The notes under the pieces: generated by a model
Told to the model about the DNA's origin: nothing
Seen by the model: only the letters and a program-made list of their open reading frames with translations
Databases searched by the model: none
Assembly (NCBI GenBank): GCA_022563055.1
Contig: JADFOB010000049.1
Coordinates: 1-8,071 of the forward strand
DNA length: 8,071 bases
Direction of reading: 5' to 3'
DNA from: Planctomycetota bacterium
GTDB taxonomy: Bacteria; Planctomycetota; Phycisphaerae; UBA1845
Position numbers and translations under genes: made by a program
Shown: positions 1-7,532 of the stretch, piece by piece
Layout: the number at the start of each line of letters is the position of its first letter
Numbering within the stretch: position 1 is the stretch's first letter

Positions 1-1
1 C

Positions 2-1543
2 AGACGCTACGTCGACCAACGCTCCGCCGGCAGCGATTCCCCCGGCGATCTGTTCATGGCCTTGCGGTATCTCGAGGACGCGCGCGAACTCGCGCGTCGG
101 ACCGAGGATTGTCCGCCTCTCCTTCTGGCCAACGTCAACAACGCACTGGGCTTGATTCACAACGTGCAACTACAGTTCACCGTTGCTGTCGAGCGGTTTT
201 CCCAGGCCGAGCGAATCTGTCGGGAGCAGGACGCGTCCGCTTCCCACGCCGAAGTGCTTGAGAACCTGATTCTGGCGCTCATCGAGATTGGCCGCTATGA
301 CGATGCGAGATCGCGCTGCGCAGAGCTCGAAGCGCTTGGGGGCGCAGCCGCCGACCCGCGAACCCTGGCCGCGCTGGGTGTCGCCTACCTGAAGCTGGGC
401 GACCACTCCCAGGCGACAGAGCGTTTTGACTTGGCGCGGCACCTGGCTCGTAATGACGCCGATTGTCGCAACGACTTGAGTTTCATGGTGGAACTCGCCA
501 GCAACGCCGCCGCCTGCGCCCAGGCGGTCGGCGCGTACGACGAGGCGGAACGGTTCCTGATGGAAGCCCAGCGGGAGTTGGAATCCGGTGGCGTGGAGCC
601 GCGGCTGGCGGCGGTCGTCAGAGGAAATCTCGGGCGCATGTACCTGACACTCGAACGGCTGGATGAGGCCGAAGTCCAACTCGAGGCGGTTCTCGCGGTG
701 CTCCGAGAGTTGCAGGGTCCGCAACATCCCGACACCTTGCTGCTGCTGTTGGACCTGGCCAACCTTGCCCGGGCGCGGGGATACCACGCCGAGGCGAGGG
801 AGCGGTGCGAGGAGGCTCTTCGAGGTCTGATCGCGGTTCGCGGTAAGGGCCACCCGCTGGTGGCGCGGGCGCGGATGGAAATGGCAGCCCTATCCCGCGA
901 TCAAGGTCGATGCACCGAGGCGATGGATCAAGCCACCAAGGCGCTGGAGCTATTGGATGCCCGCCTGGGCAAGAACCACAAAGAGTCGGTACTAGCCTGC
1001 CTCAAGGCGACGCTGATTGCCGCGGATTGCCGCGAATCGGATGCGCAGGCTACCGCGTTTCACATGCTGACGGTTGAGGCTGGACGACGGTTCGCCCAAC
1101 TGCGAACGGCGCTGGGGCCAAAGAACGTCGAGGTTCTTCGTGCCATGGTCTACTTCGCCGACGTAGGTGCGCAGACGCCCACTGCTTACGCCACGGCGCT
1201 GCAACGCTACCGAACAGCGGAGGAGGGCTTCCTGGAACTCTATGGTGACGGGGCGAAGTCACTGGCTGCCTTGCGGCTCAAGCAGGGTCGACTGCTCGAA
1301 CGCATGGAACAACCCGAGGAAGCGCTGCGCACCTACGATCGCGCGTTGCGGCGGTTGGATCGCAGTCTCGCGGGACATCCGATTCAGGCGGAGTTGCTGG
1401 GGGCCATGGGCGACGCCCATGAACGCCTGGGGCAACCGGAACGCGCCGCCGAGCGATGGCGTGACGCACTTCGAATCCTGATGGCCACCTACGGCGCCGA
1501 CCACCCGCGCGTCCGCCGGTTCAAGGAACAACGAGGACAATAA
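2..1543 (+). CDS. TPR-repeat protein, 5'-truncated; possible C-terminal part of a Ser/Thr protein kinase
   Basis: The frame is open from the left edge. The first ATG (56) falls inside an amphipathic helix that reads through it (GDLFMALRYLEDARELA), so I treat the gene as partial rather than starting there. Numbering from that Met, 495 residues are seen, almost all helical with tetratricopeptide spacing. The clearest repeats are about 186-225, 228-268, 270-308 and 404-484. They carry kinesin-light-chain-type features: paired helices followed by an LG/YG..HP turn (GPQHPDT at 221, GKGHPLV at 263, GADHPRV at 480). Residues 310-400 are more degenerate. No signal peptide, membrane segment or catalytic motif is visible. 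TPR arrays mediate protein-protein contacts. In Planctomycetota, arrays of this type often follow a Pkinase domain, which would lie left of the window; that is inference. The gene converges on metH and ends in TAA. Confidence 0.85.
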   Translation, partial: RRYVDQRSAGSDSPGDLFMALRYLEDARELARRTEDCPPLLLANVNNALGLIHNVQLQFTVAVERFSQAERICREQDASASHAEVLENLILALIEIGRYDDARSRCAELEALGGAAADPRTLAALGVAYLKLGDHSQATERFDLARHLARNDADCRNDLSFMVELASNAAACAQAVGAYDEAERFLMEAQRELESGGVEPRLAAVVRGNLGRMYLTLERLDEAEVQLEAVLAVLRELQGPQHPDTLLLLLDLANLARARGYHAEARERCEEALRGLIAVRGKGHPLVARARMEMAALSRDQGRCTEAMDQATKALELLDARLGKNHKESVLACLKATLIAADCRESDAQATAFHMLTVEAGRRFAQLRTALGPKNVEVLRAMVYFADVGAQTPTAYATALQRYRTAEEGFLELYGDGAKSLAALRLKQGRLLERMEQPEEALRTYDRALRRLDRSLAGHPIQAELLGAMGDAHERLGQPERAAERWRDALRILMATYGADHPRVRRFKEQRGQ

Positions 1544-1561
1544 ACGGTGCTGCTCAAGAGC

Positions 1562-1575
1562 CCCGGCGCGCCGGG
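1562..1575. repeat. 14-bp perfect GC palindrome
   Basis: CCCGGCGCGCCGGG is its own reverse complement and lies 18 bp past the TPR gene's stop codon. As RNA it could form a short CCCGG/CCGGG stem with a CGCG loop. No T-run follows on either strand, so it is not a standard intrinsic terminator. It may be a weak stem, or chance in GC-rich DNA. Confidence 0.45.
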
Positions 1576-1585
1576 AACAGACGAT

Positions 1586-1666
1586 GTAGCGTCCGCCCCC
1601 TGTGGCGGACGTAGGGAGGCGATACGGTTTCGATGTTTTACGTCCGCCACGGGGGGCGGGCGCTAC
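1586..1666. repeat. 28-bp imperfect inverted repeat with nested hairpins
   Basis: The left arm (1586-1613) and right arm (1639-1666) are reverse complements with 2 mismatches in 28 and a 25-bp spacer. Each arm is itself a small hairpin. In the left arm, GTCCGCC (1591-1597) pairs with GGCGGAC (1604-1610) across a 6-nt loop. In the right arm, CGTCCGCC (1641-1648) pairs with GGCGGGCG (1655-1662), perfectly on the plus strand if one G-U pair is allowed. It lies between two convergent genes, so a bidirectional transcription stop or a REP/MITE-like element are both reasonable. There is no transposase, clear target duplication or T-tract to choose between them. Confidence 0.85.
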
Positions 1667-1742
1667 ACAGTGGTGGGCGCTACACAGTGGTGGGCGCTAC
1701 ACACTGGTGGGCGCTACACAGTAGCGGGCGCTACACAATAGC
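1658..1742. repeat. Five tandem 17-bp repeats
   Basis: Five head-to-tail units of exactly 17 bp start at 1658, 1675, 1692, 1709 and 1726. Units 1 and 2 are identical (GGGCGCTACACAGTGGT). Unit 3 has one change (CAGTGGT to CACTGGT), unit 4 ends in AGTAGC and unit 5 in AATAGC. The first unit overlaps the end of the inverted repeat's right arm, so the array looks like repeated copying of that arm's terminus. There are no unique spacers between units, so this is not a CRISPR array. It stops 10 bp before the metH stop codon. Confidence 0.92.
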
Positions 1743-1752
1743 GAACTCTGCT

Positions 1753-4700
1753 CTAGCGAACGTTAAAGTACTTCGCCTGTTGATGGTGGACGATGAGGGC
1801 GGTGGTGCTCTGTTCCGGTTCGAGCTGGAACTCCTCGGTGAGCGCGACACCGATGCGATCCGGTTTTAGTAGCGGCCACAGCTTGACCTGATCCTCGAGT
1901 CGCGGGCAGGCGGGGTAGCCGAAGCTGTAGCGCGATCCCTGGTAACGCTGCTTGAAGATCTCCTGCTTGTCGCGGGCGTCGCTGCCCGCAATGCCCCATT
2001 CCACGCGGATTTGCTTGTGCAGATACTCCGCCAGCGCCTCGGTGATCTCGACACCCAGGCCGTGCAGGTGAAGGTAATCCTTGTATCGATCCTTCTCGAA
2101 CCATTCGTGCGCCACCTCGCTGACTCGTCGGCCGGCTGTAACCACACTGAACGCGGCTACGTCAAAGTTCCCACTTCCGACCGGTTTGAAGAAATCACTT
2201 AAACACCAGTAGGGCGGTTTGCCCTGACGCGGGAACTCGAACCGCGCCATCTTCCGGTCGCGGTCGTCGGGATCGTAAACAATGAGCGTGTCGCCGTCGG
2301 ACTGGACGGGCCAGAAACCGTAGATCGCCTGAAGCTGAAGGATGTTCTCTCGTTCACACTGCCCGAGCAGATCGCGCAGGATCGGACGCACCTCGTCGTT
2401 GATGTACCGCTTGGCCACCTCGCGGTTGCGGTGTACTTTTCGATATTGCCACTGCACCTTGAAGAGCATGTTCTCGTTGAGGTAGGCGAGCGCCGCCCGC
2501 GGGTCGATACGCTCGATGACCTTGGCGCCCCAAAACGGCGGCTCGGGTACCGGCTCGTCGCGTGCGATGTCGGATTCGGGTGGGACAAACCCGTGACGCT
2601 GGGATGCCTCGACGTGGACTGTCTCGGGTGGAAACCGCACGCCGTGTGGCCCCTCCGTGTCGGCGGCGTGGACCGTCGCAACCGCCTCGCACGGTACTTG
2701 GACCCGCTGGCCGATCTCGCCCGACATGATAGCGCCCATCAATTCCAACCCGGCAAAGGCGTTGGGGGCATAGAAGACCGATCCCTCGTATTCCGCCCGG
2801 AGATCCTGCTCGACGTACTTGCGGGTTAGCGCGGCTCCGCCCAGGATGACCGGCACATCGATCTTCCGTTGGTTAAGCACGGCCAAGTTGTTGCGCATCA
2901 CAACGGTGGACTTGACGAGCAGTCCGGACATCCCGATCGCGTCGGCATGGTGCTTGGTGAAGGCGTCGATGATGCTGTTAATGGGTTGGCGGATTCCGAG
3001 GTTGTGGACCGTGTAACCGTTGTTGCTCAGGATGATGTCGACAAGGTTTTTGCCGATGTCGTGGACGTCCCCCTGCACCGTCGCCAGGACGATCGTGCCG
3101 CGACCCGCGTCGTCGACCGAGTCCATATGGGGTTCCAGAAACTTGACCGCCGCCTTCATGGTCTCCGCCGACTGCAGCACGAACGGCAACTGCATCTGCC
3201 CGGCGCCAAACAGATCGCCCACGGTCTTCATCGCATCGAGCAGGATTTCGTTGACGATGTTGAGCGGCGGGCGGGTGAGCATGGCCTCTTCGAGATCGAC
3301 GTCAAGTCCCGAGCGTTCGCCGTCAATGATTCGCCACTTCAAGCGCTCCTCCACGCTCTTGGGCGGCTCTTTCGTGCGTTCGCTCGAGACCTCTTCGTCC
3401 GAAAAGGCATCGAGGAGCGCGTGGAGCGGATTGTACCCCTCGCGTCGCCGGTCGAAGATCACATCCTCCGCGAGCCGGCGGTGCACGTCGTCGATCTTAA
3501 ACAGCGGAAGGATTCCGGTGGCGTGCAGGATAGCGGCATCGAGTCCCGCCTCCCGCGCGTGATGCAGGAAGACGCTGTTGAGTACGCGGCGGATCGGCGG
3601 TTTGGTGCCGAAGCTGATGTTGCTTATGCCCAGCACCGTGTGGGCGCCGTGGCACGCTTCCTTGATTTTTCCCAACGCTTCGAGCGTTTCCAGACCGAGC
3701 CGCCGGTCGTCCTCCAGGCCGGTGCAGATCGTAAAGGTCAGCGGATCGAAGATCAGGTCGGTCGGTGCAATCCTGTGCCTGTTGACAACCAGGTCGAAGA
3801 TCCGCTCGGCGACGGCGACCTTACGGTCGCAGGTCTTGGCCATCCCCTCTTCGTCGATGGTCAGGGCGATCAACGCTGCTCCATAACGCTTGGCAAGACA
3901 GCACACGGCGTCCAGGCGTTCCTCTCCGTCTTCCAGGTTGATGGAGTTAATGATGCACTTGCCGCCGCTTAGCTTCAACGCAGCCTCGATGACCGCCACT
4001 TCCGTACTGTCGATGACCAGCGGCACGTTGACGTCTGTCACCAGGCGCTTAATGAGGGCGGTCATATCCGCCGTTTCGTCTCGACCGACAAAGGCCGTAC
4101 ATACGTCGAGCAAGTGGCTTCCGCTACGCGCTTGTTCGCGGGCCATCAGGACCATGCCGTCGAGGTCGTGGTTGGCCAACAGCTCGCGGAACTTCTTCGA
4201 TCCGTTGGCGTTGGTCCGCTCGCCGATCGCCAGAAACGCGTTCTCCTGGCGGATGGGAACGCGTAAATAGAGACTGCTGACCGACGGTTCCACCTGAACC
4301 TCGCGTTGGGGAACCTCCAGACCCGCCACGGCATCGACCACGGCGGCCATGTGCTCGGGCGTGGTGCCGCAACAGCCGCCCACGATGTTGACCCCGTCAA
4401 CCTTGACGAACTCGACGAGCCACTTGGCCAGCTCCGCCGGCGTTAGCGGATAGGAAGGTTGGCCGTCGACGAGTTGCGGAAGACCGGCGTTGGGCTGGAC
4501 GATCAGCGTACGATCGCAATGGCGGCTCAGGTAGCGAACGTACTCGCTCATCTCCTGGGGGCCTGTGGCGCAGTTGAGCCCGATCCCAACGACCTGCTCG
4601 TACGTGCTCAGGGCGGTCAGGGCGGCGCCGATTTCCGTCCCCACGAGCATCGTGCCCGTCGTCTCAATCGTGACGGTGCACAGGAGTGGAACCTCACGCC

Positions 4701-5244
4701 CCTTCTCCTTCATGGCGTCGATGACGGCAACGATGGCTGACTTCGCCTGGAGCAGGTCTTGGCAAGTCTCGATCAGGATCAGCTCCACCCCGCCGTCCAG
4801 CAGGCCGCGCGCCTGCTCCGTGTAGCCATCGACCAACTCGTCCCACGTGGTCTGTTGCAAAGACGGCAGGCGCGTGCCGGGCCCGATGGAACCGATCACA
4901 AACCGAGGCTGCCCCGGTTTCTCAAACTCCCGGCACGCTTCCCGTGCGAGTTCGGCGGCGCGTTTGTTGATCTCGTAGGCCTGTTCCGCCAGGCCGAACT
5001 CTGAGAGGAGCAGTTTGCTGGCGCCGAAGGTGTTGGTCAGCACGGCGTCGCACCCGACAGCCAGGAACGAGCGGTGTATATCTAGAACGATGTCTGGCCG
5101 GGATAGAACGATGACTTCCGAGCAGTTCTCGCAGCCTCGGTAGTCCGACATCGAGAGGTCGGCCTGGTGGATGGCTGTACCCATCGCACCATCCAGAACG
5201 ACCACGCGCTCACGGGCGACCGCCGGCAGATCGGGTCGGTCCAT
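1753..5244 (-). CDS. metH: Cobalamin-dependent methionine synthase (5-methyltetrahydrofolate--homocysteine methyltransferase)
   Basis: Transfers a methyl group from 5-methyl-tetrahydrofolate to homocysteine through methylcobalamin, giving methionine in the cytosol. All four modules are present in its 1163 residues. The homocysteine domain (about 10-315) has zinc-ligand cysteines C225 (GLNCATGP) and C291/C292 (GGCCGTTPEH). The pterin domain (about 335-600) opens with FLAIGERTNANGSKKF. The cobalamin cap and Rossmann domains (about 630-850) hold DVHDIGKN (726-733), where H728 is the expected lower cobalt ligand. The reactivation domain (about 900-1163) has the AdoMet motif RYSFGYPACP (1105-1114). 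The ATG is supported by GAGGAG 8 bp upstream (5253-5258). The protein ends at KYFNVR, roughly 35 residues earlier than E. coli MetH, but no core motif is lost. It is the last gene of the putative operon, 41 bp after the decarboxylase. No cobalamin riboswitch fits in that gap. The CxxC at 38-41 (GCENCSEV) is a local feature of unknown role. Confidence 0.97.
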   Translation of the reverse strand: MDRPDLPAVARERVVVLDGAMGTAIHQADLSMSDYRGCENCSEVIVLSRPDIVLDIHRSFLAVGCDAVLTNTFGASKLLLSEFGLAEQAYEINKRAAELAREACREFEKPGQPRFVIGSIGPGTRLPSLQQTTWDELVDGYTEQARGLLDGGVELILIETCQDLLQAKSAIVAVIDAMKEKGREVPLLCTVTIETTGTMLVGTEIGAALTALSTYEQVVGIGLNCATGPQEMSEYVRYLSRHCDRTLIVQPNAGLPQLVDGQPSYPLTPAELAKWLVEFVKVDGVNIVGGCCGTTPEHMAAVVDAVAGLEVPQREVQVEPSVSSLYLRVPIRQENAFLAIGERTNANGSKKFRELLANHDLDGMVLMAREQARSGSHLLDVCTAFVGRDETADMTALIKRLVTDVNVPLVIDSTEVAVIEAALKLSGGKCIINSINLEDGEERLDAVCCLAKRYGAALIALTIDEEGMAKTCDRKVAVAERIFDLVVNRHRIAPTDLIFDPLTFTICTGLEDDRRLGLETLEALGKIKEACHGAHTVLGISNISFGTKPPIRRVLNSVFLHHAREAGLDAAILHATGILPLFKIDDVHRRLAEDVIFDRRREGYNPLHALLDAFSDEEVSSERTKEPPKSVEERLKWRIIDGERSGLDVDLEEAMLTRPPLNIVNEILLDAMKTVGDLFGAGQMQLPFVLQSAETMKAAVKFLEPHMDSVDDAGRGTIVLATVQGDVHDIGKNLVDIILSNNGYTVHNLGIRQPINSIIDAFTKHHADAIGMSGLLVKSTVVMRNNLAVLNQRKIDVPVILGGAALTRKYVEQDLRAEYEGSVFYAPNAFAGLELMGAIMSGEIGQRVQVPCEAVATVHAADTEGPHGVRFPPETVHVEASQRHGFVPPESDIARDEPVPEPPFWGAKVIERIDPRAALAYLNENMLFKVQWQYRKVHRNREVAKRYINDEVRPILRDLLGQCERENILQLQAIYGFWPVQSDGDTLIVYDPDDRDRKMARFEFPRQGKPPYWCLSDFFKPVGSGNFDVAAFSVVTAGRRVSEVAHEWFEKDRYKDYLHLHGLGVEITEALAEYLHKQIRVEWGIAGSDARDKQEIFKQRYQGSRYSFGYPACPRLEDQVKLWPLLKPDRIGVALTEEFQLEPEQSTTALIVHHQQAKYFNVR

Positions 5245-5285
5245 ATGCCTTACTCCTCAGCTCGGATGGTTATTTCGAGACGCCT

Positions 5286-6218
5286 TCAGATCACCCCTCG
5301 GAAGTAATCGACCGTCTTGGCGAGTCCCTCGAGCAGGGGAACTTTGGGTTCCCAGCCAAGACGCTGGCGGGCACGGGTGCAATCGGGTCGGCGCCGAACC
5401 GGGTCATTCTTGGGTAAGGGTTTATACTCGATTTCGAGCTTGTGACCGAGAATCTCCCCCAGACATGTGACCATGTCGTTCATCGAGCGCTCGTCCGTAC
5501 CACCAATGTTGACGGGTTCGTACGCGCTATCGCCCGTGTAATCCATCAGGCGAGTAATCCCCTCGATCAGGTCATCCACAAAGCAGAAGCACCGGGTTTG
5601 GCTACCGTCACCGTACATCGTCAGCTTCTCCCCGCGAAGCGCCTGGACGATGAAATTGGATACGACCCGCCCATCGCCGACGGCCATTCGGGGGCCGTAG
5701 GTGTTGAATATCCGCACGATGCGCGTGTCCACGCCGTTTTGACGGTGGTAGTCCATCATCAACGTTTCGGCGACGCGCTTGCCCTCGTCGTAGCAGCTTC
5801 TGGGGCCGATCGTGTTCACGTTTCCCCAATACGCCTCGGTTTGCGGGTGTTCGAGCGGATCCCCGTAGATCTCGCTCGTGGAGGCCTGGAGGATCCTGGC
5901 TTCGACCCGCTTCGCCAAGCCGAGCATGTTGAGCGTACCCATCACCGACGTCTTGACGGTCTTCACGGGATTATATTGATAGTGGATCGGCGAGGCCGGA
6001 CAGGCCAAGTTGAAGATCCGGTCCACCTCGAGCAGGATCGGTTCCACCACGTCGTGACGGATGAACTCGAACCTGGGATTATCGAACAGGTGGGCGATGT
6101 TGAGCCTCGAACCCGTGAACAGATTATCCAGGGCGATGACGTCGTGCCCATCCGCGAGCAGACGCTCGCACAGATGGCTTCCCAGAAAGCCCGCTCCACC
6201 TGTCACCACAACTCGCAT
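5286..6218 (-). CDS. UDP-glucuronate decarboxylase (UDP-xylose synthase), extended SDR family
   Basis: Predicted to convert UDP-glucuronate to UDP-xylose through a UDP-4-keto-pentose intermediate with tightly bound NAD. The 310 residues match the usual length of soluble bacterial forms. The Rossmann glycine motif GGAGFLGSH is at 7-15. The family stretch [15 protein letters not shown] (73-87) is highly characteristic of UXS. The active site shows STSEIYGDP (113-121, with S115 and E116), the SDR pair Y143 and K147 in SCYDEGKR, and R209 in GSQTR, which corresponds to the catalytic arginine of UXS/ArnA decarboxylases. FNTYGPRM (171-178) and DGRVVSNF (182-189) also fit. I chose the ATG at 6218 because the glycine motif follows at once and GGAG lies 8 bp upstream. 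Starting further upstream (6386) would add 56 Arg/Pro-rich residues that overlap the preceding gene. The spacing of 13 bp after the aminotransferase gene supports co-transcription. A variant releasing the 4-keto pentose cannot be excluded from sequence. Confidence 0.95.
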   Translation of the reverse strand: MRVVVTGGAGFLGSHLCERLLADGHDVIALDNLFTGSRLNIAHLFDNPRFEFIRHDVVEPILLEVDRIFNLACPASPIHYQYNPVKTVKTSVMGTLNMLGLAKRVEARILQASTSEIYGDPLEHPQTEAYWGNVNTIGPRSCYDEGKRVAETLMMDYHRQNGVDTRIVRIFNTYGPRMAVGDGRVVSNFIVQALRGEKLTMYGDGSQTRCFCFVDDLIEGITRLMDYTGDSAYEPVNIGGTDERSMNDMVTCLGEILGHKLEIEYKPLPKNDPVRRRPDCTRARQRLGWEPKVPLLEGLAKTVDYFRGVI

Positions 6219-6226
6219 CGTGAGAA

Positions 6227-6230
6227 CTCC
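6227..6230 (-). promoter_or_regulatory. Shine-Dalgarno sequence of the UDP-glucuronate decarboxylase gene
   Basis: GGAG on the minus strand, 8 nt before the ATG at 6218, lies in the 13-bp gap after the aminotransferase stop codon. It settles the start in favour of the 310-residue protein over a 366-residue extension that runs back through the upstream gene. Confidence 0.7.
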
Positions 6231-6231
6231 G

Positions 6232-7398
6232 CTAACGGCGTTGCGCGCCGCCGGGTGAGATCGAGATCGATTCCTTGGTCTCGTGGAACGCCTGGGTCTC
6301 ATAGAACGCCTGGATGGCGGACGATACCGCTTCGAGTTCCTCGTCGCGAAGCATGGGATGGCAGGGGAGAGACAAAACCCTGGCACACGTGGCTTCGGTA
6401 ACGCTCAGCGACCCGCGTTGATAGCCCAGCGAGGCGAAGCACGGCTGAAGATGAAGCCCGATCGCGTAATAGACGCCCGTGGCAATCCCGCGCTCGCGCA
6501 GGAACGCCTGGAGTTCGTCTCGCCGGTCGCACAGAATCGTGTACTGGTGGTAGACCGGTTCATGGCCCGCCGGGACAAATGGTGTGGTCAGGGGCAGACC
6601 CTTGAGAAGCGTATCGTAACGAGCGGCGTTATGGCGGCGGCGGCGCGTGAACTGCTCCAAGTACCGCGTTTTGACCAGCAGGATGGCTGCCTTCATCGTG
6701 TCCAGTCGGAAGTTCCCGCCGACGCGCTCGTGGACATACCGCTGGGACTCTCCGTGGTTGCGCAATTGCCGGGCGACAAGAGCCAGGGCGTCATCACTCG
6801 TGAAGATCATGCCCCCTTCGCCGAACCCGCCGAGGTTCTTGGTGGGATAAAAAGAAAGACAGGCAGCCGTCCCCAATGCACCGGCGAATCGCCCATGATA
6901 GGTCGCGTCGATTGCCTGGGCGGCATCCTCGATCACGGCAAGGCCATGCTTGGCGGCGATCGTGTTGATCGCATCCATCTCGGCGCACTGACCGAAAATG
7001 TGGACCGCCATGATCGCACGCGTGTTCTTCGTAATCGCCGGCTCGATCTTCGACGGATCGATGTTGAAGGTCTTTGGATCAATGTCCACAAACACAGGGA
7101 TCGCGCCGAGTCGAGCCACGCAGCCGGCCGAAGCAAAGAATGTAAACGAGGGCAGGATGACCTCGTCGCCGGCACAAACTCCCAGTGCCATGAGCGTACA
7201 AAGAATCGCGTCGGTTCCACTGCTGACGGCGATGGCGTGCGCGGTACCGACCCGACGGCTGAGCACTTCCTCGAGTTCGCGCACCTCGGGTCCGTTAATA
7301 AACTGCCGGCGGTTCAACACACCGTCGATCGCTTCGCGGATCTCATCGGCGAAAAGCTCGTATTCGCTGCCTAGGTCGAGCATTCGGGTTGTCTGCAT
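6232..7398 (-). CDS. DegT/DnrJ/EryC1/StrS-family PLP-dependent sugar aminotransferase
   Basis: Predicted to transfer an amino group, usually from glutamate, to a keto group on a nucleotide-linked sugar using pyridoxal phosphate. The 388 residues show the family order: [18 protein letters not shown] (34-51), the phosphate-binding SSGTDA (59-64), [11 protein letters not shown] (77-87), VIEDAAQAI (155-163; D158 faces the PLP ring nitrogen), and [15 protein letters not shown] (182-196) with Schiff-base lysine K187. GGNFRLD follows at 227-233. The SFYP.KNLG..G form of the lysine motif resembles 3-aminotransferases such as WbpE, QdtB or DesV more than 4-aminotransferases such as ArnB or PseC. The exact substrate is not knowable here. 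GAGG (7405-7408) sits 6 nt before the ATG. It is the first gene of the operon, followed by the decarboxylase. The last 25 residues are a poorly conserved tail containing a tandem duplication ([12 protein letters not shown]). Confidence 0.94.
   Translation of the reverse strand: MQTTRMLDLGSEYELFADEIREAIDGVLNRRQFINGPEVRELEEVLSRRVGTAHAIAVSSGTDAILCTLMALGVCAGDEVILPSFTFFASAGCVARLGAIPVFVDIDPKTFNIDPSKIEPAITKNTRAIMAVHIFGQCAEMDAINTIAAKHGLAVIEDAAQAIDATYHGRFAGALGTAACLSFYPTKNLGGFGEGGMIFTSDDALALVARQLRNHGESQRYVHERVGGNFRLDTMKAAILLVKTRYLEQFTRRRRHNAARYDTLLKGLPLTTPFVPAGHEPVYHQYTILCDRRDELQAFLRERGIATGVYYAIGLHLQPCFASLGYQRGSLSVTEATCARVLSLPCHPMLRDEELEAVSSAIQAFYETQAFHETKESISISPGGAQRR
6278..6313. repeat. In-frame tandem 18-bp duplication within the aminotransferase gene
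   Basis: Two adjacent 18-bp copies (6278-6295 and 6296-6313) differ at 2 positions. They encode two consecutive six-residue units, QAFYET and QAFHET (residues 363-374). The duplication adds six residues after the conserved fold without shifting the frame. Confidence 0.9.
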
Positions 7399-7427
7399 TG
7401 TGTGCCTCGACTTTGACGTTGCCTACG

Positions 7428-7462
7428 CCGGCCAATCCCATCTTCCAGCGATTGGGCACCGG
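7428..7462 (-). promoter_or_regulatory. Bulged hairpin in the operon's 5' leader
   Basis: In the minus-strand transcript, CCGG then CCAATC (plus coordinates 7462-7459 and 7455-7450) can pair with GATTGG then CCGG (7437-7432 and 7431-7428). This gives a 10-bp stem with a 3-nt bulge on the 5' side and a 12-nt loop. It lies about 20 nt upstream of the GAGG ribosome-binding site. It is not followed by a U-tract and does not match a riboswitch class I recognise. A regulatory role is inference. Confidence 0.4.
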
Positions 7463-7532
7463 TCGTCACGCCTTGGACGAACTGCCCGAGGTCAACGCGA
7501 TCAGTCACGTCCCTGTTACCTTCGCCGCCCGG

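Noticed and set aside
1658..1742. Possible CRISPR array
   Set aside because: The 17-bp units are directly contiguous with no unique spacers, and no cas gene is in view.
2869..3972. Long plus-strand reading frame opposite metH (about 367 codons)
   Set aside because: It lies wholly antisense to a convincing metH, with no recognisable domain. Long antisense frames are common in GC-rich genes.
5245..5285. Cobalamin or SAM riboswitch directly before metH
   Set aside because: The gap is only 41 bp, mostly taken up by spacer and the GAGGAG site, which is too short for either riboswitch.
6219..6386. N-terminal extension of the UDP-glucuronate decarboxylase to an ATG at 6386
   Set aside because: It would overlap the upstream aminotransferase gene with 56 Arg/Pro-rich residues. 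The conserved fold and a good GGAG site both support the ATG at 6218.
5442..7374. Long plus-strand reading frames opposite the decarboxylase and aminotransferase (5442-6401, 6283-7374)
   Set aside because: Both are antisense shadows of well-supported genes, and their translations show no family motifs.
7371..7508. Small minus-strand reading frame (GTG start, about 45 codons) in the leader, overlapping the aminotransferase start
   Set aside because: It has only a weak ribosome-binding site at best and no recognisable protein features. A leader peptide remains possible but is not supported.
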